Counted from the stretch's first letter, positions 46,156 to 58,914 are shown. The stretch: 64,000 nt of DNA from Cordia subcordata (GCA_028554755.1 JAPTOF010000015.1:2480001-2544000); one strand, 5' to 3'. A program made the numbers and translations. The notes: generated by a model from the letters alone, not told the origin.

Positions 46156-47620
46156 ATGGTCCAATAAGCTTTTTGCTCTAGTTCTACCATCAAGTGACAA
46201 GCTTTCTCATAAACCAATCTATACGGAGACATGCCAATGGGAGTCTTAAAGGTGGTACAGTAGCCCCACAAAGCATCATTTAGCCTAATAGACCAATCTC
46301 TCCTATCTGGCCTCACCGTTTTCTCTAAGATGTGTTTGATCTTTCTATTAGACACCTCTACTTGTCCCCTCATTTATGGGTGATAAGGAGTAGCAACCTT
46401 ATAGGTAACCGAATATCTCCTCAACAAGGCCTCTAAAGTCCTATGACGAAAATGCAAACCCCCATCACAAATCAAGACCCTAGGGACTCCAAATCTAGAG
46501 AAAATGTTCTCCATACTGAATTTAACCACTACACTATGGTTATTAGTGCATGTGGGAAATGCCTCAACGCATTTGGACACATAATCAACGGCCACTAAAA
46601 TGTATTGGTACCCAAAGGAAGGTGAAAATGGACCCATGAAATCTATACCCCAAACATTAAACAACTAACATGGAAGAATAGGGGATAAAGGCATCATGTT
46701 TCTCCTAGAGATAGACCCGAATTGTTGACGTCTAAAACACTTTTTGCAATATTCTTAGGCATCCCTAAAGAGAGTGGGCCAAAACAATCCAGATTGCAAG
46801 ACCTTCACGGGCATCTTCTTCCCACTAAAATGACCCCCACATCCCTCATCATGACACATGCTCAAAATGCTCTCAAACTCATCCTCGGGCACACACCGGC
46901 AAATCATTTGATCTGCACACACTTTGAAAAGATAGGGATCCTCCCAAAAGAAATGTCTAACTTGTGCTAGGAACCTATCTCTTTCTCTCTTCTCCCAATG
47001 GAAAGGAAAACGCCCTGTTGCAAGATAATTGACAATATGAGCAAACCAAGGTGTGTGATGAGAGACGGCAAACAATTGCCCATCGGGAAATGAATCATGA
47101 AAAGGGGATGGATCACTAGAAGACTCGCTAACAAGACGGGAAAGATGATCCGCAACTAAATTTTCTCTACCCTTTTATCCCGGATTTCAATGTCAAACTC
47201 TTGAAGGAGGAGCAACCACCTAATCAAGCCGGGCTTAGACTCTTTCTTAGTCAACAAATATTTCAATGTCGCATGATTGGTATAGACAATCACTTTGGAT
47301 CCTAGGATGTACAACCTAAACTTATCAAGGGAGAAGACTATTCCTAGAAGCTATTTTTCCATGGTGGTATAGTTCTTTTGGGCTTCATCAAGAGTCTTGC
47401 TAGCATAGTGCACAACATAGGGCAACTTATCCTTCCTTTGACCTAAAACAGTTCCTATCGCATAATCAGATGCATCACACATAACCTCAAATGGGAGACT
47501 GTAGTTAGGCGGCTGTATAATCGGGGATGTAGACAATAAGGATTTAAGCCTACTGAAAGCCCTAACATATTCATCATCAAAGTTAAAAGGGACATCTTGT
47601 GCTAAGAGCCTAGACAAGAG
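46156..47620 (-). pseudogene. pol: Athila B RNase H and integrase, N-terminal part
   Basis: RNase H reads VMCDASDYAIGTVLGQRKD, here with the catalytic Asp that element A has lost. Integrase keeps the zinc-domain [14 protein letters not shown], the core start [15 protein letters not shown], the second Asp in LICDGGLHF, and [13 protein letters not shown], where the position before the catalytic-Glu block differs from A (Arg-Lys for Arg-Glu). Stops fall near 46374 and 46670; the RNase H end is shifted near 47340. Element C follows directly at 46155. Confidence 0.85.
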
Positions 47621-48400
47621 ACGTGTAATGTGACTAAAATCCTTAATGAATCTACAATAGAATCCTGCATGCCTAGAAAAGATTTAACATCCTTGACACA
47701 CTTAGGGATAGGCAACTTTTCAATTAATTCTACCTTAGCCGGGTCAACTTGAATTCCACTAGATAAGACAACATGACCCAACACTATCTCTCGTTGCACC
47801 ATGAAGTGGGATTTCTCCCAGCTCAACACTAGATTCTTCTCTACACATCGGTCGAAGACTAAAGAAAGATGACTCAAGCACTCATCAAAACTATTTCCAA
47901 AGATTGAAAGTCATCCATGAAAATCTCTAAATGCTTCTCTATCATGACACTAAAAATGGCCATCATACATCTCTGAAATGTCGTTGGGGCATTACAAAGA
48001 TCGAAGGGCATTCTTCTATAGGCAAAAGTGCCATAGGGACAAGTAAAGATGGTCTTCTCCTGGTTCTCGGGAAACACAGGGATCTAATTATAACTCGAAT
48101 AGCCATCTAGAAAATAATAGTAGCTATGCCCAGTTACTCTATCTAAGATCTAGTCTAGAAAAGGCAATGGGAAATGACCAGTCCTAGTTTTGGAGTTGAG
48201 GTTCCTATAATCAATACAAACTCTCTATCCCATGGGAGTGTGTGTAGGGATAAGCTCTCTTCTCTCATTCTCAACAACTATGTTCACGGACTTCTTAGGG
48301 ATGAGTTGGACTGGGCTAACCCACTCACTATCGGAGATCAGATAGATAATGCCTGCATCTAAAAGCTTAATGATCTCTTTCTTAACTACTTCCTCATATG
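47602..48400 (-). pseudogene. pol: Athila B reverse transcriptase
   Basis: Contains FTCPYGTFAYRRMPF and the active-site FMDD in LEIFMDDF; directly after this one base is lost and the frame shifts. The Gly of MPFGL is Asp here. The later part reads LVLSWEKSHFMVQREIVLGH. Stops and shifts make it non-functional. Confidence 0.85.
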
Positions 48401-49611
48401 TAGGTTTAGCCTCCTTTGCATCCCCCTAGAAGGAATGGCTCTATCCTCAAGGTGAATACAATGCATACAAACTAAAGGGTCAATACCTCTTAAATCAACA
48501 ATTTTCCACCCTATAGCCTTCTTATGTTTCCTAAGAACCTCTAAGAGATACTCCTCATGCTCAGTAGAATCGAAAGCTATGATTACTGAAAGGGTCTCAC
48601 TAGGTCCTAGGAATGCATACTTCAAATGATTGGGAAAGGTTTTGAGCTCTAAAGAAGGGCTAGGCTCAACCAAAAGGGACTTAACCTCAACATCATTAAT
48701 AGGGATGTCACTAGAATCAAGATTATTAACCTCAAGTGACTTATCAATCAAGGAACTCTCAACTATAAAGGTAAAAGCTACACATTTCCGCTCTAAGGTG
48801 TCTAAATCAAAGCTAGACAGCAATTCATCAAATTTTCTCAAATCTCCTCTATCAGTCACAGTTCTCTCTATAAAGTCCTCGACACAAGAATCAATCACAT
48901 CAACCTTAAAGCACTCTTCTCTATCATCTCCTCCTCCTATACCAGCTCTATTCACCATCTCGGCAACCTTCATGGTGGACCTCAAATTCCCAAATTTCAT
49001 CTCTAATAACCTCGACCTACAATGGATAATGGCATCTGCGGTGGCAAGGAAAGGGCAACCTAGAAGAATGGGTGTAAAATGTCTAGAGTCATGTCCCGAA
49101 TCCATATCTAGCACTATGAAGTCAACAAGGTACACAAACTCACCTACCTGGACCATAACATCCTCTATCACACCCCTAGGTCTACACTCGAACATATCAG
49201 CTAGCTGAAGAGTAACGTGTGTAGGAGACAACTCACCTAGACCTAGTTGTTGATAGATGAAGTAGGGAATGAGATTCACACTAGATCCTAAATCTAACAA
49301 GGCGTGATCAATTTGGGTCTCACGGATCCTACAAGGAATAGTTAAGGCTCCGAGGTCACTCATCTTGGGAAAGGATTGCTCCGCCTCACCTTCTTAGGAA
49401 TGTTTGATGACCTACGTTTCCTTATACAAAGATCCTTAAAGAACTTCGAATAAGAGGGGATGGAAAGGATTGCATCTACCAAAGGAAGATTGACCTTAAG
49501 GTCCTTAAGATGCTCTAAAACCTTGAAAAACCTAGAATCCTCACTAGGTGTAGGCCTCTCTAAGGTAGATGGAATGGGAACTCTAGGCTCAGCATCTCTA
49601 CACACATGCAA
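48386..49611 (-). pseudogene. pol: Athila B aspartic protease region
   Basis: The main open block (48386-49363, 325 codons) starts with the protease: HALLDLGSSVNLIPY with catalytic Asp, then QVGEFVYLVDFIVLDMDSG and PILLGCPFLATADAIIHCRS. An acidic linker leads to reverse transcriptase. The upstream piece to 49611 holds LERPTPSEDSRFFKVLEHLK and RKRRSSNIPKKVR. Compared with A, a stretch between KKVR and MSD is missing. Confidence 0.85.
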
Positions 49612-51480
49612 TCATCAATAGGCTCATTTTCCTCCTGATGAGGGCGAGAAGTACTACTCTCTCCATGGTCTCTAATAGGCTTAAACTCTCTGAACAGGAC
49701 CTCACTAGAATTTCCCTCAACAGGGTTACTATGTGGTGCTCTAGACTCAAAAGAACCACTAGGTATAGATACTGCAAAGTCAAACGCTACCTTATTATCC
49801 ACTATTCTATCGCTTCTAAAAGTGGTGATGGCTTTAGCCTGGACCTAAGGGGGATAAGTGATATCGGTGGAGAAATAGGACTGGACTCTAGGGTTTACCT
49901 CTGGTTGGGAAGGCAATTTCCTAGGGTCTCTAACACTTAATTGCGTGGCAATCTATCCTTACTGTGTCTCAAACCTAGCCATCTGCTGCCTATAGTTAGC
50001 CATCTCTTGCCTATTATTAACTAACTCCTACTGCTGATTAGCTAATGCCTACTGTTGATTCTGAATAAGCTGCATTAACTTCATCATATCATTGCTAGGA
50101 TTCTGGCTACTAGAGAGAGCAGGTAAAGCCTGAGGTTGAGGAGAACTAGTAAGACGGGACTGATTAAGATGATAGAAACTTGGGAAATATTGAGGATGGG
50201 GTCGCTGTTGAGGTGGAACCTGAGGATGTGAACTAGACTCATGCTGACTTTGTTTCTAAGAAATTTTGGGTTGTCCCTGCAACTAGGATTGTATGTGGTC
50301 GAATATGGATTATACTCACGAGAATAACCTTGTGTGGTACACACTTGCTCTTTCATGAATTCAGGAAATTGAGATGCTAAAGGGCAAGTTATGGTCTCAT
50401 GAGATAACTCGGAACACAATGCACAAACCTCAACAACTAAAGGGATGAAAGAATAACCTATAGAACTAGTCCTGTGACCTTGGGATGAAAGAGACAAAGA
50501 AATGAATTGATCTAGCTTATTCTTCAAAGACTCAACCTTAGTGGGTAAATCTAAAGAAATTCCAACCTCACTAACACTTCTCTTATTACCTCCTCGACTA
50601 GACCTTTCCATAGCAAAATTTTGAAAAGAATTTTTAGCCATCAACTCTATTTTCTCCCAAGCCTCAGTCGGTCTCAAAAGAGAGAAGCCACTACCGGAAG
50701 CGACATTGACCATCATCCTATTTTATTCATTTAAACCTCAAAAGAAATATTGCAATAGGTCATAATTGCCATACCCGTGGCGTGGACATTGTCTAAAAAG
50801 GTCCTTGAACCTCTCCCAAGCCTCATGAAAGGATTCTAGATTATGTTGGGAGAAAGTCATAATGGCGGTCCTAAGGTGGGCCATCTTGGCCATGGGATAA
50901 AACTTTTTAAAGAACTTAGATTGAAACTCGGTCTATGTAGTACTGCAACCATTAGGTAAGGAATGCAACCAAGCCCTAGCCTTGTCTTAAAGAGAGAAAG
51001 GAAACAATCTTAGACGTATGACCTCTTGGGAGACATTGGGGACATGAAAAGTGGAACTCATCTCAACAAAATCAGGATATGATCTAGAGGACTCTCATTG
51101 CTTCTCCCGTAGAAGAAAGGAAGTATGGCCAACATATTAGGCTTAATCTCGAAGTTCATCTCCCCCAAACCTAGAATTTGAATAGCCAAATTAGGCTTAA
51201 AGGCTTCGGGGAGAAAGAATTGCCTAAGAGTGGGTTCCTCATCTATAAGAGGGTTTGTTCTACGAGGCTCTTGTCTAAATTGATCTTGGGCTTGATGCTC
51301 ATGGTGATAATGAGGTGGAATAGGATTTATCGGGAGAATGAGAGGATTAAGAGGATGATTGGGATCGGCCATCTCCTCAAGAAGATCTCTTAAATTCCTA
51401 AAATTTCTTGCAATTCTTTCGGGTTCGGGATTAAGAGGAACTAGGGGATTTCTAAGGGATCTCTTACCAAGCAAGCACAA
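49612..51480 (-). pseudogene. gag: Athila B Gag
   Basis: The same layout as Gag of A: proline-rich start, TLRQFFLPEAF, NMLAILPFFYGRSNESPLDH, a capsid-like middle, and a zinc knuckle CALCSELSHETITC near 50410 with all four ligands present. The amber at 50935-50933 is at the same codon as in A. Frameshifts occur near 51070 and 50100-50290. Confidence 0.85.
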
Positions 51481-51754
51481 ACTATCCTAACTCCAACCAC
51501 TTCAACCCCCGAAAACTTCAATATTCCTAAAACTACAACAAATAAACCACAATCCTAGAAAGTCTACTGAAAACAAAAACAAATGTTGAAATAGATAAAC
51601 AAGAACTAAAGCAAGATAATATAAACAATAAACAAAATAAGCAAGAACTAAACAAACTATAAAGGAAAAGAAAAAAAACAAGAAAAGCAACCACCAAAAC
51701 ACACAAACAAAGAATGCAAACCACCGTTCCTCCCCAAAAACGATGCCAAGAACT
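51481..51754 (-). promoter_or_regulatory. Athila B leader and primer site
   Basis: The primer site on the minus strand (51748-51731) reads TGGCATCGTTTTTGGGGA, a weaker match to tRNA-Asp than in C. The remaining leader is AT-rich without recognised signals. Confidence 0.7.
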
Positions 51755-53631
51755 TGATAGTTGTCTATTGAGTACAAGATCTAAAGACCCACAAGCACAC
51801 GGATCGATGCAGTGTAATTTGTACGAGAATGGGTGTCGAACCACAGAGAGGTTATGTTGTGGGATGGATTCTACGTGTGTGTCCTAGAGAATGCCAAAAA
51901 GGAAACTCAAACTAACTATTTTTGGTATTTTTGGATAGTTGGGAGCTCTAACAAAAGAAAATAAAACTACACTGTGGGAATGGGAAATTTAAAGACAAGC
52001 TATCTAGAGAGAACTAACAAATGGAAAGGATTAGGGTGACATCTACTTGTTAATGGGTGATCCTAGATTCTAATACTATGGGATTATATGGAATGGCTTA
52101 ATCATTAATTGCTCTTTTACAAGGTTTCTTAGTTAATGTCATAATTTCCCCCAAGATTTGGTGCGGGTCCGTCCCTAGGTGGCATCTCCTAGAGCTACGA
52201 CGTGGTCCTTATGACGTAGGGCCTTAAGAGTGACTAACTAGCTTCCTAGGTGACCTAGAACAAACCTACCCTAGTACCTAAATCATTGGCTAGATTTAAA
52301 GCCATGACCTAGTGTCATTAGAGTCGACTAAATCTACTGAGAAACTTATTGGCTGGATTTAAAGCCAAAGGAGACATGATTTAGACTAGCATTTAATTAT
52401 GCTTTGTCATTTTGGGGTCACAATAGCGAGATTTGATCTATCAATGCATTCATAAATGTTTTAAGCCAAGGTGTTTGCCAATAAAGGGATCTATTCGACT
52501 ACCAAATATCATCATGCTCGGATTACACCATTAAAAGCACTTTTGAACCAACATGTATGCAATTTTAAGGTCATATTTACTACTAGGCATGCAAACATAT
52601 GCATAGACATGAATATAACCATTACCCACTTCATAATATCCACACATAAACACATAGACATGATTATAGAATGGATTAGAGGTGTTTAGCAGTAAAAAGA
52701 CTTCAATTTATACATATGCAACTCTTATAGGCATATTATCAAATACCTAGACATGTATTGAACAATAGCCATTGAAACAAGAAAAACATAGCATATGTAT
52801 ATACATAAAGTCATTGAATCCCATAATATAGAAGCATAGAATCAACCCATTACAAAAGTGTCATCACCCTAAATAAATCTACTCAAACATAATATAATAG
52901 AGGATGAAAGAGAGAATAGAAAACTCCCCTTCCATCCTAGCAATTCTTGCACAAAATCCTTAAGTAGCCTTTGATCCAAGTGTTTGAATCCTCCAAATGA
53001 GCTTAAAACTAAGTGAAAAGTGTGTGAGTGTGTGTATGTTGGAGGTTGGTGAAAGAGGAATTAGGGTTTGGGAGATGGGTGTGAAAGAATATGATTTAAT
53101 TGTCTTTTAAAATGGCCAAAAGCAGGCTTATATAGCTAATTTCTGTGACTACTGGAACACTTAACTGGAGCACTGGTACCAATGGGGCCTCTATTCTTGT
53201 AGCAGAAGTTTGCTCCCTATTTTTGGTGGAATTGTGAGCCGGTGCACCAGTACTTTGAAGCCAGTGCTCCGATAGTGCCTCTTTGCTCTCTTTTGGCTTT
53301 GTTTTATCTCCGTTTTGCTTCCAATTGTCTTAACCCTTGTCCGAAAGCCTTTAAACTTGATTTTCTTCCACTTTTGCTCTTCAATATGCTTCCATTCCTT
53401 GCTCAAACCATCTCCATCTTCGTTGATCTTCAAAAAATCTTCAATCTCACCTCTAACATCCAAAACAAGCCATTAATGTAGCATTTACCTTTTAAACTCA
53501 ACTATGTACAGTTGTATACGCTTAAGCCTATACCTAGTACAAGTACTATATTAATGCAACTATTAAGCTGAATACATCTCCAAAATATAGACAAATGACA
53601 ATTCAAACACACACAAAAACACAACACATCA
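51755..53631 (-). mobile_element. Athila B 5' LTR
   Basis: 1877 bp, minus strand starting TGATGTGTTGTGTTTTTG and ending CAACTATCA. TATATAAG on the minus strand at 53134-53127 is a likely TATA box, with the GGTGCACC / GCACCGG modules just upstream in transcription. Confidence 0.9.
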
Positions 53632-54379
53632 CCGCTCCACCTTCAGGATCAACTCACTCGACTCCTCCTTCAAACCCTCGAGAGAAGTCCCAGGGAGCTT
53701 TCGAGGACTCCATAGATCACATTTCTCTTTCTTCTACTCTCTACTCATTGAAGTCTTCCAAGAACTCACAAAGGGACAATGTTCCTTTCCCTTGGAAGCA
53801 CATTAGGCCAGACACTTCTTTGGCTAGAGTTAGGTTGGTGAACCTTAACAAAGAGTTGGATTACGTGTTTCGTGAAGTATGCCTCTTTACTTCTTCTATG
53901 CTTCTTCTTATTTTGCTTTCGTGTTTTTCAATTATTTCCTCCGTCTTGAACAGGCTTCTATTGGTAACCTTCATGCAGCTAAGCTCGCAAAGCACCTAAC
54001 CTAACGTCATGAGAAAGAATAGAAGAGCTATGCCATAGCCAAGGAGGAGTGGAAGAAAGCAAAGGCCTTAGCCAAAACATTTTTTGAAGATAGGGCTAAA
54101 GAAAGGATCCAGCGTAAGGGGCAACACGCTAAGGCATGTGACTTGATGAAGGAGAAAGAGTTAGCAGAGGTCAGAGCGGAGCAGGATAGGGTCCACATGT
54201 TGTGCCAGTCGAAAGACAAGGAGATCTCCGAGGGGGACAATAAGCTTGCTTTCTTAAGGAAGTACAAGGCCGTTGCCCACGAGATTGGTCATGACAAGGC
54301 TAAAGCGTTCAGGTTCTTCATGGCAACAGACGAGGGTTACGAGTGGTTCAAGCCCAAGGCTCGGAGCCATGTTCGATAA
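53632..54379 (+). pseudogene. Antisense gene of the Tat element, 3' part
   Basis: It continues the gene cut at 33161. The first segment is Ser/Pro-rich (SLYSLKSS region: ISLSSTLYSLKSSKNS) and leads to LNKELDYVFRE. A 77-base intron follows, with donor GAA|GTATGC (from 53877) and acceptor TTGAACAG (to 53953). The last exon is strongly charged and probably coiled coil (KEEWKKAKALAKTFFEDRAK, DLMKEKELAEVRAEQDRVHM) and ends DEGYEWFKPKARSHVR at 54379. After removing the intron only two in-frame stops remain (near 54002 and 54019). The coiled-coil C-terminus is common in such transposon-associated proteins; its function is unknown. Confidence 0.65.
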
Positions 54380-54852
54380 ATCCGTTCAGATCTACTTCAG
54401 GAGATCACCAACCACCACCCTTCTTTGGATACTTTCTTTGTTCGGCTCACTCCCCCTCTTATGACTAGCCCTGATAACGAGTGTGCTACCTTGCCCTTTC
54501 CAGGATGCTTCGGCACTCCGACCCCTTACCAAGAGAGTTGATCTAGTTTGTTGATGTTGTATCTCTGTTTTTGTCTTAGCTACTCAGGAGTTTGTACTTT
54601 GCCCTAAGTAGTCTTATGCGGCCCCTCTTAGGTTTATGCTGGCCAACGTTTCTTGTTGTTTATTCCATACTTCGTATGTGCTGGGGTTTACATCCCCTCA
54701 ACATTAACTGTGGAGTTTGATTCAGAACTTTCCTTTTTATATTATCTATGAATCTTTTGATGAATCCTTGTGGCTTTTCATTTGGACGTAATATATATGA
54801 TTTTTTAGCGGGCTTTTTGCCCTTTTATCATTTTTTCATTAATAAACCAACA

Positions 54853-55061
54853 AAAATCTTGTACATTAATATATCAATACGTTAAAACAACAAAGATCCC
54901 TTGCATTGATAGATCAATATGTTAAAACAACGATGATCTCTTGCATTAATAGATCAATATGTTAAAACAACAATGATCTCTTACACTAATAGATCAAATG
55001 TTAAGACAACAATGATCTCCTACATTAACAGGCCAATATGTTAAAATAACAAAGGTCTTTT
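54853..55061. repeat. 40-bp tandem repeats, about five copies
   Basis: Units starting ATGATCTCTTGCATTAATAG and ending TTAAAACAACA, five complete and one partial, with several differences between copies. They lie between integrase and the antisense gene, the place where Tat elements are known to carry tandem repeats. Confidence 0.9.
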
Positions 55062-55339
55062 AAATACAACTAAGAATACCTATTTTCTTAAACATGAGTA
55101 GGGTTTGCTCTTGAATCACTAAATACAGCACTTGTGCCTAGCTACAAACATAACCGTGGGTGCACTAGGGCACTACACATAATAGGGCCGAATATGTTCG
55201 GCATTCCATTGCATTGTGAAGGTCTTTCCCATCAAGGTTTGCCAAGCGGTAAGTCCCCGGTCGCACTTCTTTTGTGACCACGTGAGGACTTTCCCAGTTA
55301 GGACCTAGCATCCCATCTCTCTCGTCCCTTCAAAATTAG

Positions 55340-56535
55340 GCTTTTCGCGGTACTAAACTTCCTTCCTAGATCGTCTTGGCCTTCACAGTTTTGGCGAAGC
55401 TCCAAGCCATGGCTTCCTTATACGCCATGGTCCGAAGGTAGGCAATTTCCCGGACTTCCTCTACTAGGTCCAACTGCTCTCTCATACTCTGGTCATTTGT
55501 GTCTGGGTTGTGGTTAACGACCCTCCAGCTTGGAGACTCGACCTCTATTGGAATAACGGCCTCTGTCTTAAAAACCAACCTAAGCGGTGTCTCTCCAATG
55601 GCAGTACTAGGTGTCGTCCTCATGCACTATAGTATCTCCAGTAGGATATCGACCCCCAACCCCTTCCCGTTCCCTAATTTGGATTTCATCCCTTGTAGCA
55701 ATGTCTTGTTTATAGCTTCTACCTGACCATTGGACTGTGGGTGAGCAACTGAAGCAAACTTTAAATTACTGCTCAGTTCCTCGCACTTATTTCGAAAGAA
55801 TGTACAATGAAATTGCCGTCTATGGTCAATTATGATCGTGTTCGAGATCCCAAACCTACATACTATATTTTTCTAAACAAATCCCCACGCGGCCTTCTCG
55901 ATTATCTTGGGTACGGCCTCCGCCTCGACCCACCGAGTGAAATAGTCCATAGCAACAAAAGCAAACTTTCTCTGCCTTGTCCCCGTCGGGAGGGAACCAA
56001 TGATGTCAAGCCCCTACTGAGCGAAAGGCCACGGGCTAGTAATAGGGGTTATCTCTGAGGATGGTCATTACTATATGTTGGAATAACACTGACAAGCGTC
56101 GCATTTTTGTACTGGTGCCTCAACGTCTTTCTGCATGTTTGGCCAATAGTACCCAGAGCGTAGTGCCTTCTGTACCAGGACCCTAACCCAGTATGGTTCC
56201 CGCAGATGCCTTCATGAATCTCCCAAAGTACATAGTTTCCTTCATGTTGTCCTATACATTTCAACAAAGGGCCTGCATAGGAGCGTCTATAAAGTTGTCT
56301 TCCAGCCAATGTATAGCATTACGTCCTTTGTTATCATTCTCGCTTGCTTTTTGTCCGCAAGGAGCTCTCCTTTTTCGAGGAACCTACGGATATCACTAGC
56401 CCAATCAAGCTCTTGATCAATGCAGTTGGCCTCTTCGCCGATCTCTTTATAAGTACTTGGTTTGTCCAAAGTCCCCACACGGACCTCCTTTCCTTCGACC
56501 TGTCCTGCAGCTAACTTTGGCCAAAGCTTGGAATT
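55340..56535 (-). pseudogene. pol: Tat integrase
   Basis: The zinc-domain side reads YVLWEIHEGICGNHTGLGS, preceded by DWASDIRRFLEKGELLADKK. The C-terminal side reads RTTPSTAIGETPLRLVFKTE followed by AVIPIEVESPSWRV, both typical of the Tat lineage. The catalytic core between 55640 and 56050 is shifted and has stops. On the RNase H side homology stops at about 56535, where an LTR-like insertion begins. Confidence 0.8.
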
Positions 56536-56539
56536 GGGT

Positions 56540-57285
56540 TTAGGCTTTCTTTAGAGTCCAAGATAACCTAATTGGGCTTGGATGGTTTCTTATTGGGCTT
56601 GGGCCTCCACATGGGTTATGGACTATGTGTTGGGCTTGGATTATGGGCTTGGCCTAATCCTCCAAGACGTGCTAGAAAGTTACTAGAAGAAAAATTCAAA
56701 TTGTATAAGTAACTTCCATGACATGTGGCAAACATTTACTACTAGGAAAATGTTTCCCACATGGAAAGTTTACAAGGTTTAGGTGCCAAACTTTTTCTAT
56801 AAATAGGCAAGACCTTAAACCATTTCTAGCATCGAAGAATTTTGTAATTGATCTCTTCCATTTTGGCAAGAGAATACTACAACACATAGTACACACTTAT
56901 TGTGTGGTTTTTTTTGCTCTAGATTTTCAAGAGCATATTACTTTGCTTCTTCCCACACAAGAGGCTATTCTCTCAAGAAAAGTCTCTTTAACCATAGGGA
57001 AGAAGACTAGGGACTTGCATATTGCGACACCTTTATAGTAAATTTTTTTTTGTGGCCTTGTTCGTGAGTGGGAACAAAGCTTGTGACGGTTTTAGCTTCA
57101 TCAAAGGCCCCACACTTCAAGAGGTTAGCTTTATATATTTTGCAAATACTAGTTATGTTCTATATGTACTTAAGCATGTTCTTGTGTGTGTTATGTGGTT
57201 ATTTTATTTTCCTAGCATGATTTTTTAGTATTTTTTTTTTTTGAAAATATGGACTAAGATAGACCACATGTAATAATATCGATCC
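56540..57285 (+). mobile_element. LTR-like insertion replacing Tat RNase H
   Basis: Non-coding DNA with a CTATAAATAG box near 56798-56807 on the plus strand, repeats of GGGCTTGG near its left end and a T-run near its right end. It is probably a solo LTR of a copia-type element. The ends are approximate and no duplication was found. The RNase H domain expected here (about 0.9 kb) is absent. Confidence 0.45.
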
Positions 57286-57289
57286 TAGA

Positions 57290-58294
57290 GAAAGCTGTCC
57301 GACATTCAGCTATCCATTGAAAGTTCTTAGGATTACGTAGGATCCTAAAAAAGGGGAAGCACTTGCCAGCTGAGCGGGACATGAACCTGCTGAGGGCGGC
57401 CACCCTGCCAGCTAAGGACTGGACCTCATGAGTATTTTTAGGCAGTTCCATTCCCAAAATGGCCTGAATCTTTTCTGGGTTGGCTTCAATCCCCCTATGC
57501 GTCACTATGAAGCCTAAGAACTTCCCAGCCTTTACTCTAAAGGCACACTTTTTCGGATTAAGTTTCATACTACACTTTCTTATGACGTCAAATGCCTCTT
57601 GTAGGTCTGCTATATGGTCTCAGGCTTTTTGACGTTTTACCAAGATGTCATCCAATTACACCTCTACATGCCTCCCTAGCTGCTGTTTAAAAACTTTATT
57701 TACCATCCTCTAGTAGGTCACCCCTGCGTTTTTCAACCCAAAGGTCATTACCTGATAGTAATACATCTCCCACTCAGTTATAAAGGAGGTCCTATCTTCA
57801 TCTTCAGAAGCCATCTTAATCTGGTTGTACCCTTTGAAGCCATCCATAAACGTTAACAACTCGAACCTGGCCGTCGCATCAATCAACCAATCTATTTTAG
57901 GCAATGGGAAGCAGTCTTTTGGACAGGCTTCATTAAGGTATGTGTAATCTATACACATCTGCCAGCTCCCGTTTGCCTTCTTTAATAGAACCGGATTGGC
58001 GACCCACCGAGGGTAATCCACCTCCTTAATGTGCCCGGCTGCCAAGAGTTTCTCTACTTCTTCTAAAGTTGTTTGGCTTTTCTCCACAGAGTAAGACCTC
58101 GTCTTTTGTTTGACAGGACACACATTCGGGTCCACGTTCAATTTATGAACGGCAATCTCCAGATCGATCCCCTTCATGTCCAATACTGACCAGGCAAATA
58201 CGTCTCGGTTTTCTGACAGGGACTTAACCATCTCTCTCTTCTCTTCTTCTAACAGACCCGACCCTATAGAGGTGTTTTTTGTTGCTATTTCCAA
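57290..58294 (-). pseudogene. pol: Tat reverse transcriptase
   Basis: Starts with LSENRDVFAWSVLDMKGID. It continues with VEKLLAAGHIKEVDYPRWVA, MCIDYTYLNEACPKDCFPLP, LLTFMDGFKGYNQIKM and, after a stop, the active-site box LDDILVK, in which the expected Tyr of YVDD is a stop codon. The thumb region reads MKLNPKKCAFRVKAGKFLGF. Homology ends near 57290. All phrases are typical of Tat. Confidence 0.85.
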
Positions 58295-58914
58295 TGACAG
58301 CTTCTTCTAATGTCTCAACGGCTGCTCCACAGTACTTTCCTCCAGTTTTCAATGGCACTGCAATTTGCATAGTTTCCTTGCTTTCCCAGATTCCTTCCAA
58401 GGAGCGGGCATAACATTCTCTAGCTATGAGTTGATTTCCCCAAATCTCTGCCATGCCATTTCGAGTTGGAAACTTCATCAGCAAATGGTAAGTTGAGACC
58501 ACTGCCCAGATTCTATTCAAGAACACTCTTCCCAGGATAGCGTTGTATAAGGAGGACAATCTGTCAACAAGAAATCTATTTTCAAGTCGGCGTACCTGCC
58601 CCCAGACTCGACGGACACCAACAACTCCATAACTCCTAACGGTCATGTTCTTTCCCTAGAAAATCCCATCAGGGAGGTCGACACTAGGCGCAGATCCTTC
58701 ACTTTCTTTCTCGCTGCAGGAATGCTTTGACAAAGATTATTCCTGCCAAACTTCCTATGTCCACTAGAATCTTCTTCACCAGGTAATTAGCAATGAAAGC
58801 TTTGATGATCAGCGGGTCATCATGCAGGGTCACCATGGGATCGAGATCTGAGTCGATAAAGGTTAAGACATCCCCATTCTTGAGTGGCTTTGGTGGCGGG
58901 TCCGCTTCTTTCAA
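58224..58914 (-). pseudogene. pol: Tat protease and linker
   Basis: The protease reads DDPLIIKAFIANYLVKKILV followed by DIGSLAGIIF. The normal D-S-G box is D-I-G here. Downstream, in another frame, the linker SSLYNAILGRVFLNRIWAVV and TYHLLMKFPTRNG matches the conserved Tat stretch before reverse transcriptase. Confidence 0.75.

Larger units (their letters stand above)
33162..53631 (-). mobile_element. Athila-type Ty3/gypsy retrotransposon (B), split
   Basis: The same order and family as element A, with closely similar proteins but different LTRs. Flanks are TCACT (33157-33161) and CCGCT (53632-53636), a 5-bp duplication with two transitions. Removing B with one flank copy makes the reading frame of the Tat antisense gene continuous. 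B contains solo LTR H in its 3' LTR and element C in its integrase. Confidence 0.88.

Noticed and set aside
48630..49208. Forward frame of 192 codons (and 16915-17370 in element A)
   Set aside because: Antisense shadow of the protease and linker region of Athila; serine-rich with no domain.
54853..55061. Regular repeats that could suggest a CRISPR array
   Set aside because: The units are directly adjacent without spacers, the context is a plant retrotransposon, and no cas gene is present.
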